Of a DNA stretch of 64,000 nt, positions 1 through 11,060 are shown piece after piece. The stretch's first letter is position 1. Every line of letters begins with the position of its first letter. Origin of the DNA: Nautilus pompilius (Eukaryota > Mollusca > Cephalopoda > Nautilida > Nautilidae). The stretch is taken from positions 620,001 to 684,000 of the forward strand of contig JACATO010001069.1 in the NCBI GenBank assembly GCA_018389105.1, read 5' to 3'. The position numbers and the translations under genes are program-made. Below the pieces are notes generated by a model, which saw only the letters and a program-made list of their open reading frames with translations, was not told the origin of the DNA and made no database searches.

Positions 1-860
1 GAACAACTTCCTTTATGAATAAAGACAATCTATCATAAAGAACTTAGTATAATTTTATATGTAAAAGAAATTTAGAATAGAAAAAAGCTTGACATTAGTA
101 TTCACCATATCAACCCTCTTTTACAACCACTAACATTTATATATATATATATGGTGTGTATGTACTGCAGATAAACTATTCAACATTTATCCATATCATA
201 TATAAAGATTGCTTAATAGCTATTCAGTTATACAGTTTAGTGATTCCTAAGAAATATTTGTGACTTCAGCTCTGAAATCCTCAAAAGATAAAAAAAAAAA
301 AAAAAAGTATGCAGTAGTAAATTGCCTTTTATTTTATTTTAAATTAGTGAGTCAGCTACCAGTAAATAAGGTCCTGGAGTGATGCACCACTATATCAAAT
401 GCACATCTCTTGTCTTTGTATTGTAATTTTATTTCAGATGTCAACAAGTTCTCAGAAAATAATGTCTTTCAAATACAGTGCCCACAAAGATATTGAGGAG
501 CCTGGACTAGACTGTGATACAAAATCTCGCTGATTCAATGCTAACATGTTGTATTAACAAGTGCTCAGATTATCATGGCAGAGCAATGTTTTTTTTTGTT
601 TTTTTTTTTTTTTTTTTTAAAGAAATAAAGATAAAGTTTTCATCAGTGTAACAGTTTTTATGAAATGGGAAAACTCCACTGGAACTGAAAACTTAATATA
701 ACTGAAATGCTGCTAGATACCTTACTTAATCATTACAAATAAGGCACTATTAGTTTTCTTAAAGGGCAACTATTTAATGACAGATCAGGATTCTCTGGTC
801 ACTTTGCAAGGTTGGGCTGTTGTTTTATTAAGCAGATACTATCCTTGAGGAGGATGTCAT
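1..860. other. AT-rich non-coding stretch
   Basis: No gene is visible. The stretch holds an A17 run near 290-306, a short (TA)n run near 140-151 and a T-rich tract at about 589-618. A 'tacagtgcccac' motif near 471 resembles the generic start of Tc1-like elements, but no matching inverted end was found. Confidence 0.6.
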
Positions 861-864
861 ACTG

Positions 865-965
865 ATGTTGCCATAAAACTATCAAGACAGTGATAATCTG
901 GTTCAGGATGATAATGCACCAATCATCCATTAACACACACCAACCTGGTAAACAGATTAGACTTT
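865..965 (+). pseudogene. possible Tc1/mariner transposase scrap
   Basis: Translation around 893-920 gives VQDDNAPIIH, close to the conserved block around the second catalytic aspartate of Tc1-type transposases (FQQDNAPxH). The bases on either side carry stops, and no DNA-binding domain, third acidic motif or terminal inverted repeat could be joined to it. If real, this is a very old fragment of an element that spanned roughly 470-1150. The match is only about eight residues, so chance similarity is possible. Confidence 0.3.
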
Positions 966-969
966 AGCA

Positions 970-3900
970 TAACCAATACAAGATGCTTTTGAACAGGTAG
1001 CTGAGAGCACGTTCAAGAATCTGTAAATTGTAAAACTTTCTTTCAGAGTTTTAAGTAAACGAACTCTGTATCTATTGTGGTAGGTCTATCAATATACTCT
1101 TTCCCATACAAGGGAAAGACCGGAGAAAAGGTTATTGTGGCATCTACTATATCAGCTGATCAATATCAATGACAGGAATAAAACATTATTAATAGCAAGT
1201 AAAAACCAGAAACTGAGAGTTAAAAGTTAAAAGTTTAAAGCTAGCATTATTCACATAATCTCATTAAAAAACCCTTTTAAATGCTATATAAATAAAAAGT
1301 AGCTCCAAGCTAATTGAGATGCATGTACTTATGAAATGCAAAAACACATTATTAATACATTTGAACCTCCCTAGTACATAAGCTTCTCCCCAGGGAAAAA
1401 GAAATGTTTATCAATATAATTTTTATAAACTGGTTTACACTACAAACAACTAAGGCTGATAATTTATTCCTCTACTGGTAGTAAATTAACATGAACACTC
1501 TATGATGACAGTACTACATTGACAATGCAAAATCTCTTAGGCAAGCTAGTAATGACTATAAATAAATAACAGAAGTCTACAAAATTAAAAAGCATTTGTC
1601 TAATAAATAAAAGACATTGACAAGATGATGATAATAAATATCCCAAAAGCTTTATTAGTCTTAGATAAAGACATACAGTGATAGCTTTTAATGACTATAG
1701 ATCAAAGTTTATGGCTAGGAAAGTGCAAATACTACTTGAAACCTGGAAAACCAAAAACAAACTTTGGTTATCTATTTATAGTGAAAGATATAAATTATAC
1801 TATGTATAAAAATACACATATGCACACACACAAAAACATTGTTTAATTTAAACATTATCAAGTGAGTAATTAACACCTAATTATCATAGAATATTATGAT
1901 CATTGTACATGGGGTAGATTGAGCTGGTGTTTAATTAGAATGGAATTAAAATGGATGACTAAACTTAAATTTTATAGTTAGATACAGTAGCAGAGAGTTT
2001 TTGAACATATAAAGCATTTTTTTACCAACCCATTCCACCATAAAAAAGACGAAAAAAATGTGATCTATTTTTAAAATCTTTTGTTTATTGATAATTGCTA
2101 CTAAAGGATTTAAGTTTCTGTGGTATCTGAATATAGTCCTCATTTTTGAAGAGAGTGCTGCAGTGTCTATATCATCAGTGGAAATCTCTTAGTTCTGAAT
2201 AATATAATAATTTTATAGCTATTTTGAAAATAAGATAATTTTTCCATATAACTCATCAATCAGAGATCACTATACCATGTATGTATGTGCCTTATCTAAC
2301 TGATATTATCAATTCTATAGTATTGTAGTACATGCTTAAAGCATGTTGTAGAGCATTTTAGCTGAATTTGATATTATAAACAGCATGCTATTGTAGAGTA
2401 AAATGAAGCAATTTGGCATATTTTATCATTTAGAAGCTTAAGCTGCATTTTAAATGACATCGTATGTATAGTAACTGAATCCTCAATACATTCAATAGCT
2501 TATGAAAAAGAAAAAAACAAGGTGATTTATGATGGTATAGATGCATCAACAATGGCATTAATTAATTATGGGCATTTAAAGAGAATTTCAATTATATATT
2601 TTGGATGTGTTTTCACTAATCCTAATATTTGTCTATTTTTTCATTTTTTTAAAAGATTAATTAAAAATTTGTTGATTTTAATATTTTATATATATCATAC
2701 ACAAAAACTAATTTTTAAAAAAAACTCAAGGAAGCCTCAAGACCAAAATTAATTTTTCATAATCATAGAACTGATTTTTCAAAGTTTTTTTTTTTGCTTT
2801 TTTTCCAAGATCATCTTAGTCCAGTATCTGCATTAATCATTTAAAAACAAACAAAAGACTTAAAAATAGAGATGAAAGTTGTTTATGGAAACCCTCTCAT
2901 TAAGAAACTATCCTAGTGATAATTTGAAATAGATCTCAAAACAATTAGTTATGCTGGTCACTTTTTATAGATAAAAATAAAAATTATTTGCATAAAATTA
3001 AGATTTGTTGGAATTAGAAATCATATTACTCCTCTCTAGAAAAAAAAATTAATTGTTTTTGCTCTTTGAATTACATGACATGTTGACTCATGATGTTTAA
3101 AAAACAATAGTTTAATCATCTATCTTATTAATGATAGAAATAATTAACAAAGCACAATTTTCTTAAAATATCAACCATCAAAAATCTTGTTAAACAGTGG
3201 CACCCTCACCAACATGTAGTTTTTAAAAAAATGATTTTAAAAATCATAAATTCCAACAGTATATCATCTATTTAGAAAATAGTGACTTTACACATACATT
3301 TACATTTAACTGTTGTCTCAAATGCAAAAGAAATTTGTCTATTGCATATATAGCATTCAATGATTCTGACATTTTACAGATACCGGAAAAATGAAAATTC
3401 CACTGGAATGTGTGTTAATATAGAACAGCCAGTTAAAATCTAGCAAAAATTAGAAATAAGATATATCCAATAATTTGCCTGAGCTAAGTGGAAATTTTCA
3501 TAGGTCGAGATAGACTGTTCTATGGAAAAAAAAAAAAAAAATGCCATATGAGGCACTATGCTGTAGTTCATTTGATGTTTCAAATCTTATCTAAAAGCAA
3601 TCAGGTTAGAAGCATCTGAAATACCAAATTCAAGCTGTCTGACATATTCTGTGACTTCTGCCATGTAAAATTAATTAGTTAGTCTTAAAATATTCTTAAT
3701 CCTGCTTCTTGTTATAATTGATCAATTTGCTGTGAAGGAGAGAGGATGAAAGGGAAGAGTTTTTTCTGTCTACCTGTCAGAAAGGTTTACAGTGCCTCTC
3801 AAGAAAACTTGTACTAACTGTTCTTGAAAGAAAAAAAAATTATGATCTAACTAGTTAAATACCTGAATATCCCAAGAAAAATAATTTATAAAGTTTAAAT

Positions 3901-6490
3901 TTTCAAAATGTTTCACAAGAAATATTAGCATACCAACACATGATGTTATTAAAATTCAATATATTATTTTAAATCTCTTATTTTATAAATAAAAGTTATA
4001 ATTATTAATTAATGATGATCAACTTAAAGAAAAAACTAATCAAATTTGTTTCTCAAAAAAATTCTCTCAACTGCATAATTTCTTTACTGATTTATATATT
4101 TGTTTCAAAGAAGTAGTAAATTTTCCTATCCTTTTAAAATAATCTATGGACATTATCTTGTTATGCTGCTTGCTTTTGGTGAGATACAACTGACAAATCA
4201 ATGGTGCTCTCTTAAAAACTAACAGTTCGGGAACCCTCGTGTTGAAATTAGTGGCGGCTTTTAGTTTTGTAGGAAGAAACTTCATCTGCAGTTGTAAAAT
4301 ACAAAAGGAAAGTTTGAATTAATTTGTTATTAATAAAATGCAAGATGATATACTAATCCTTTAGCACAAGGTTCATACTATTATTTTGGATAACAACTGT
4401 TGGGAATTTAATATATTCCAATGATTTATAATTTTGTTGTTAAAGACCTAATATTAAGCCTTGTAGATGGTGTAGTCAATTCATAATTATGTCACCTAAT
4501 ATTTAAAATCACTAATAGCTTATCTATGTATTTGAAACCAGAAGTTAAATAATAAAAATCCACTGTTTTATCTATTTCTCAGTTAAAACATCAAAACAGT
4601 TGTTATGCTTCCACTACTGTCAACAATCCATACTTTTTTGTTTTTATTATTTGTGGTTTCAATGAAATTATACACAGATGAATAATTGATTGATACTGAA
4701 TAGACTGTGTTTAATTCAAGATATTGTGGTGATTAAAATATTCCTAAAAATAACCTTTGATTGACTTTTCATTTTCCACAAATGTATTGTCTCTCATACA
4801 AATTGAAAAGTTAAAGGAAAAAAAAAAAAAAAAGACTCCAAATCATAACAATTAAACTAATCAGTGTAGTCTGACCTGGGTTTCAAGAACTAGGTTTTAT
4901 CCAACAATGAAACTAATGGTTTTGCTCTGTCTCCTATAATACAATTTTGCTGTTCAATCTTTTTTTTTTTTTCCATGGCCATATGGTAATTAGGAAGTTA
5001 ATTGCTCTAAAATGACCTGCTGTCACTGGTAAAACAAGGCTCATTTCTCTTCTAATTCAAGTTTCTGCACCTCAGGAATGTGCTGGTACCAACATCACAG
5101 ACGAGTTCATTACCTCTAGAGCCTCTCTCAACATCCACAGGGACATGCACCTCATACAGAATTAGCCCAGTCATCTCTCTTCCAGAATTAGGCCATCAGA
5201 AATTTTGCTAGAAAAATGACAGTCACAAAAATGTTTGTCCTCTTTTAAACTCCAATTTTAAATTCAGCGGATGCTGTAACCCAATATTGTGTTTAACCAG
5301 ACTGACATCTAGCCTTTATTGCTCATTTTGGTTGATTTGCAGTCAGCATTTTGACTAATTATGGTAATTTACTCAAGTAATTCAGAGAACATAAAAAGCA
5401 ACAAAAAAGTGTATTGGCAATTCACTCCATCACATTTTGGCTTATGCATCTACTAAGATATCTGAATGATAATGGTAGATAAATCCTGATTTCAGATGTA
5501 TTATTTCAACATACTCGTACATACTCCAAATGTCACTAACAGATTAATTGCTTTTAAATGGTATAGAATTTTATTTTTTTTCAATCTGTTTTGACTGTAA
5601 AAAAAGTGTACAGTAAATGGTCATACACTCTATCTTAAGTACATAACTTTTGTGTGTACTGCACTCTATTGGCAAGCAAAGACAAATCTGAAAGGGGAAA
5701 ACAACAATCAGTAAAATTATATTTTAAAAAAAAGCAATGGGAAGAATGTCAGGAATTAAGGAGTGGTATATACAGGGAGTAAAAAACAAATTTCATTCAT
5801 TCAACATATTCAAGAATCTTATAAATGATAAGGAACTATAATCAATACCTAATTTACAACAAGTTATGAAAAATGCAATTAGAAGAGCCTGATGAATCTG
5901 GATACTTTTTCTCAGATTGATCAAGCTCACTCACTAAAGTTGTTCATGGCCATATCATCATCAAAAGATAAGTGGTAGTAGTAGCAATTAAAACTTTAAA
6001 CTATGAATAACAGCAATATTATATCACAACCAATTAGCTCTTCATATTCTAATAATAAGATACTATGTATATCTGTTATCTAGTTTTATCCCTTCACTTT
6101 AAGGCCAAGAATGAACTTATAACAATTTAATACTTACTTAAATACTGTATAAATTAAATTTTTAAAAAATGCATATTATAGCAATTCATTTATTTTTCAT
6201 TATACATAAAGTAATTGAAATGAAAAATAATGATAAGATTGCTCTTATATTTTATATATTTTTTTGCATTTAAATTAAAGATTTCAGACTAATATATAAT
6301 TCAATTGGCATTTATTGGAATTATAAAGTTTTATAATTTTCTGCTATCATTCTTATTGAGTCAAAATTTTAAATATTTATTTCTACAGACAACCTCACGA
6401 TGTTAGTTAGGCTCAATAAACATTGAAGTTTATGAGGTTCACTTATTAATGATTAATATCTAGTTCTCTGAAATTAAATTAAAATCCAAC
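970..6490. other. AT-rich non-coding stretch
   Basis: Open frames here are short (80 residues or fewer), rich in Phe, Leu, Ile, Lys and Asn, and carry no recognisable domain, as expected by chance in DNA this AT-rich. Poly-A runs occur near 3524-3540 and 4818-4833. A less AT-rich patch at about 5040-5200 has no long frame and no repeat that could be identified. Confidence 0.6.
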
Positions 6491-6529
6491 TCCTGCTAAA
6501 GAGTATTAATGAATAAATTCTCTTTGGAA

Positions 6530-6790
6530 CATCTTTTCTGTGCCATGGTTACTGCTCTAGCACTTCCATTTTCAGCAGGAAATAAGGTCCTTGCCAGAAC
6601 TCCTCTGTTTAGTTGTGGAAGAAAACCCAATGTTAATGGACTAGTACAGAAGAACACAAAGAAACTATGCATGCTATGGGAGGCTTGCCAAAGCAAGTTG
6701 GCCTCCACTGGGGATTGAACTCAGGCCCTCTGCCAACAGTAGGCTGGTATGCTTTGCATGTGGTCATCTGCCAACCAGAAGCATTCTATA
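6530..6790 (-). repeat. probable tRNA-derived SINE
   Basis: On the minus strand the bases near 6709-6724 read GAGTTCAATCCCC, a close match to the RNA polymerase III B box (GGTTCRANNCC). Upstream on that strand, around 6760-6775, TTGGCAGATGACC is a weaker A-box candidate, with wider spacing than in a true tRNA. The segment is markedly less AT-rich than its flanks and continues about 180 bases past the B box as a unique body, the usual layout of a tRNA-head SINE. Overlapping open frames on both strands (6509-6718 plus, 6496-6708 minus) lie inside the repeat and are not taken as genes. The family and exact ends are unknown; no target duplication was found. Confidence 0.5.
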
Positions 6791-6974
6791 CAAATGTACT
6801 GGCAATTAGTGAATAAAGTCACCTGAATATTTATGCTTGCTCAATGTTTTCACAAAATTATTTTTTATCTTATTTAAACAAAAAAGAAGAGACCAATAAA
6901 CTCTTGAAGATACTAGTATACTTTATGTCAGAGAGTTAAAAAGAAAAAAAGGATCATGTATATGTCATGTGTAA

Positions 6975-7452
6975 TTTGTGGAACTGCCCAATCCATGGAC
7001 TATGCAAGGTAATAATTGCCCCATTCCCAGGAATGGGCACACTTGACTGCATAATCCCACAGAATGAACAACAGCATTGTAAACATTTCATAAGGATTTT
7101 TATTACATCATGCAGTTAATTAATTGTACATTATAATATCACAGATTAGTGTAAAACATTCTGGCATAATACATATCAATTTGATAGCATATTTACAGCA
7201 TTTCATAAGGATGCTTATTGCAAAAAATAAACATGCAGCTAAATCAATGGTAAACGATATCACAGAATATAAAATATCAGTCTAACACATTCCAGTATAA
7301 TAAAATCTTATTTGTTGGAACATTTGCTGTTTCTAGGGCTACAAACATACTGTACAGAAAACTTTAGTCAATCATCAAATAAGTTTAAATTGTGATTGCC
7401 CAATCCAAGGTAATAAGTGTAACTCATTGCATAATTACTGGACTTGGGCACA
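6975..7452. repeat. unclassified structured repeat with duplicated palindromic flanks
   Basis: Two flank copies in direct orientation (about 6975-7060 and 7389-7452) share TTGTG, TGCCCAATCCA, AAGGTAATAA and TTGCATAAT or TGCATAAT in the same order. Each flank also folds on itself: TGCCCAATCC pairs with a downstream GGAATGGGCA in the first and with GGACTTGGGCA in the second. Between them lie two related copies of about 95-105 bases (7081-7173 and 7196-7302) that both start with CATTTCATAAGGAT and end with ACATTCTGGCATAATA or ACATTCCAGTATAATA. No open frame is present. It could be a non-autonomous mobile element or a locally duplicated unit; no known family was recognised. Confidence 0.5.
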
Positions 7453-7459
7453 GTGTTGC

Positions 7460-8800
7460 ACATTCTTGATAAAACTAAATTATTAAATTTAAAATTTCAA
7501 ACAATTCTAAAAAAAATTTTTAGTCCAGTTACAAAATAAGTTTGGTCTCTACAAATCTGAAAACATCAATTCAATCCACAATGCAATTTAAGACAGGTAA
7601 CCCAACAAAGTTGTGGCTGAAGAATAATAACAATAAAATTACCTCAGAGAGAGAACTTTCACAATAAACATTTAGAAAAAAATATGCAAAACATTTAATC
7701 TGAATTCTTACAGAACAAAGCATGTGAGCTGAACCACAAAAAAATACCTAACATTTTGCATAGGATCTTCTTGAATTACAGTTAATGACATAAGACAGAT
7801 AATATACTACAAAATCTGTATAGCCCACTTTACACCCACATCAAAATTTACACTATACGTGTATTAGACAGAAAAGGAGCTCCTCTTGGTCACAAAATGC
7901 AATACTGTTTGTTTGCAGTTCAGTATATGTATTCCCCCATTTTTTTAAAAAAAATAATGTTTTCATCTTAACTCAGTATAAATGAGTTTTATAAATTCTG
8001 TGAAATTGTTATTTTAAAAAAAATTATTTAATTTTTCTTATATAGTTATTCCTGCCTTGCTCATGTTCCTATTTCATAAATTTATTTTGCAATGCTTTTC
8101 TTTTCTTTAACAATATGTATTTAAAAAAAAACAATTTTAACAGAATGACAGCTGGATAATTCTGATTCACTGTGCTACATAATAACCTTTTGGAAAAAAA
8201 GTGGGTAATCAACAGAAAGCTAAAGAAACTGATAAATACTACCTCTAACATGAAATCATATGCTGTCATGATCATGGAAGCATAATTGAATGGCCAATGA
8301 GAGTAGGAAGTCTTCATTTAGAGAACATAAAACACATCTTGTGGTACTTCTATTTGCAAACTAACAAAGGCAGTGTTGACCTGACTCTCCTCTTCTCTTA
8401 AACATCAAGGTTTTGTGACAGCAACATGACTTTCAATGATGAATATTTTATAAAAAGAAATATGAGGCAAGAGTTCATTTAGTGTAAAAAAAAATTCTGA
8501 CTATTAAAAAATGAAAGTGTGTTCAAACCAATGGGATCTCAAGTTGTGCCCCTTATTGTAAGAATAATCTAACAATTTTATTTCATGTATAGATTATGAC
8601 AGTTGACAAGTTTAAATGACCTTTCCTGCATGAATCAACTTGCTTTAAAAAAGAGAAAAAAGTTGATATTTAGAAATAGCAATAAATTAAGATGTTATCA
8701 CTGTGGAACAAAACATATACAGTGACACAATTACCTTTAGCCAGCAGTTCTCAAGGCCTTAACCTTTCCAAATACCTATTATCTTTCTAGTACATCTATG
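7460..8800. other. AT-rich non-coding stretch
   Basis: Nothing recognisable. The minus-strand frame at 8069-8317 (82 codons) is Phe/Leu/Lys-rich with poly-A derived Lys runs and no domain; it is regarded as chance. Confidence 0.55.
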
Positions 8801-8804
8801 TCCA

Positions 8805-9038
8805 TCAAAGTGCTGAATCAGTACCAGGTAACCTGTGAATTAACCAACACCTGGTTATCTCTAGAGTAAAGTGAAAACCTTGAAAGTAACCTACATTTTG
8901 ACCTCCATCAATAAAATCAGCCTGGTGCAAGACAAAGAGAAGCTCATATTCTAGTGCTGCCATCTGAATGAAACCTATCCAGTTTTTGTATTGCTGAACT
9001 TCTTCAGTTCTGTGAATTATCCAATCTAACATTATCAA
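8805..9038 (-). other. unidentified GC-richer open frame, possible exon
   Basis: This minus-strand frame of 77 codons is unusual for the window: it is less AT-rich than its neighbours and its composition is balanced (Trp, Gln, Glu, Gly, His), including motifs such as MLDWIIHRTEEVQ and ALEYELLFVLHQADF. On the minus strand the frame can be extended upstream to a pyrimidine-rich tract ending in CATCAG (near 9050-9070), which would serve as a splice acceptor; a GT lies after ATTCACAG near 8836 as a possible donor. The protein was not recognised. It could be an exon of a host gene, a transposon remnant or chance. Confidence 0.25.
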
Positions 9039-9039
9039 A

Positions 9040-10131
9040 AATACTGGATCCTGATGAAATAAAAAAACCTGAAATATTTTTCTGTTGTGAACAAGTTCAT
9101 TCCATATGAAATTGCATCCACTGTTGTATTAGTGCCATTGAAGAAAAATATTTTCATAAAGAAGCATGTTAGATCTGACTTAGTTGAGTACTTCTGTTCC
9201 AATAAAAGCAATGTTTCCCCTTTATTGTTTGTATAAAGCTAGCTTACCTTACTAACAGCAATTGTAACTGTACAGTTATTTTGCAGATAGAGGAAACAGA
9301 AGTGTTCTGGTATAGATTGGTCAGTAGATTAGGCATAAGATCATAAGGTTCACCACAGATGGCTAAAAACCAATGTTACATTGAAGCAAACAAAGAATAT
9401 CCAGTAGTGTTGATGAATAAATATACTATTATCAAAAATAATTCTAGACTGCAGAAAACACTGAATTATAATTTGGATTACACATTATATTCCATTTTAC
9501 TTGTTTTACAAGATATATGCATTCCACAGGTGCACACAATGGCTTCCAAATTATGCATGCATGATGATAATTTTTTTTAAATATCTGTCTCCATTCTTCT
9601 CACCACTGAAAATAATCATGCAAACTACATGACAAAAATAAACTTATGATTTAAAAAAGTTGTTTTTAAATAAATTCATAAACACAATAAACAAATAATA
9701 TAATATTATCTAGTACAAATCCAATTATCAAAGACTTGAGATTAACAGCATTTTAAAAACTGGCATATGGCATGTATGTAAAATGACATTAATCTTATAC
9801 TGAAATATATTTATAGCCTTTCTTTTTCAACCAATAAAAATCAAGTGTAGACAGTGCAGAAAAATATTCTGGTCACGGAAATATTTTTTTATCGCAAATC
9901 AGCAAAAGTCAAGTTGTAATTATCATGTTCAAACATTAGAGAGGAACATGTATTTAACTGCAGGGATTGCGCTTCTGACCCAACAACTCAATCACCTAAA
10001 ACAAATAGATGGTAATCTATGTGAAATCTTGGATATTTGGTAAATCAAACATCACTGCGTGACTTGGCCTGGCCTACTCTCTTTGCAACATGCAACAGGA
10101 AGACAAAAAACTGCAGCTTCTAGGGATGCTA
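9040..10131. other. AT-rich non-coding stretch
   Basis: No gene or repeat could be identified. The plus-strand frame at 9359-9580 has no recognisable domain. Confidence 0.55.
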
Positions 10132-10133
10132 TA

Positions 10134-10380
10134 AGGGGTGTTTCAAAAGGATTTTTTTTTTTTCAGGATTTTAGTGGAAAACAATAAAATGAGAAAGCCC
10201 AAATTATGTAAGCTAATTTTCATGTTTCAACATCAGTTACATCATTTCTTGAATGTGTAAGACTGTTAAAGCAAACAGCAAGCAAACTGGTGTATATTAA
10301 ATTGAGTTCAAGGTTTGTTTGACTATAATTAAAACATTTCTAAAATAATTTTAAAAAATCCATCTTTTTGGAACATCCCT
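10134..10380. mobile_element. mariner-like MITE (non-autonomous DNA transposon)
   Basis: A 247-bp unit begins AGGGGTGTTTCAAAAGGATT and ends with the inverted counterpart (reverse complement AGGGATGTTCCAAAAAGATGG). TA dinucleotides at 10132-10133 and 10381-10382 fit the TA target duplication of Tc1/mariner elements. There is no open frame, so movement would have depended on a transposase supplied elsewhere. The two ends differ at several positions, so the copy is not recent. It sits less than 200 bp from the next element. Confidence 0.65.
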
Positions 10381-10566
10381 TACATTTTTATGATGAAGGG
10401 AGACTTTGTGAAAACTTTAACAAGTAAATCAGGTCTTTTCATATTTATTTACTCTGTTTTCCCAACATCTGACTGAGATTATATATAACAAATCAACAAA
10501 TTGCATGATATGTTCACTGAAAGTGTTTGCTTTGCTAAGTAGCCATTTTTACAAATAAAACCACTA

Positions 10567-11058
10567 CAGGTTGAGAATCCCTTATCCGAAATCCCTGGGG
10601 CCTGAATGTGCTTTGGATTATGGAATTTTTCAGATTTTGGAACATAAATATACTAGCATAATTTGGTAGCTAACCCACTGGAGAGTAGAAACTGGGCAGA
10701 AGTCCATTTACAACATTATAACTGCATATGGATACATATGCCTACAGGTAGTTTATGCAATATTTTAAAATCATTTTGTGCATGAAACCATAAGAAACGA
10801 TGTACATTTAACCATCATAAAGGTAAGCTATCATTATGGTAAGCCTACCAGTACCGTAGGGTATTTGCAGGCTTTTTCGACATTTTCAAAGTATATTCAC
10901 ACCAACAACAAAGCACAAAAATTACGGTGAGTAATGCATGTATGTCAAGCGTGTCAGGACCTGTACGTCACCCAGGAACCTTCTGGAATTTTCCACTGAA
11001 TGCGCTCTAAAAATATTTCGCATTTTGGAACTTTTTTGGATAAGGGATTCTCGACCTG
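10567..11058. mobile_element. Tigger/pogo-like non-autonomous element
   Basis: A 492-bp element with inverted ends CAGGTTGAGAATCCCTTATCC on the left and CAGGTCGAGAATCCCTTATCC on the reverse complement of the right, bounded by TA at 10565-10566 and 11059-11060. Subterminal TTTTTCAGATTTTGGAAC (left) and the matching arm on the right are also inverted. From memory, the termini and an internal block near 10775-10815 (TTTTGTGCATGAAAC followed by TGTACATTtAACCATCA) resemble a Tigger-type family known from mammals. No transposase is encoded; small frames at 10938-11132 and 11083-11286 only overlap it. Confidence 0.75.
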
Positions 11059-11060
11059 TA

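Noticed and set aside
471..1150. Possible full Tc1 element starting TACAGTGCCCAC near 471
   Set aside because: No inverted partner end and only one short transposase-like block inside; kept only as a low-confidence scrap at 865-965.
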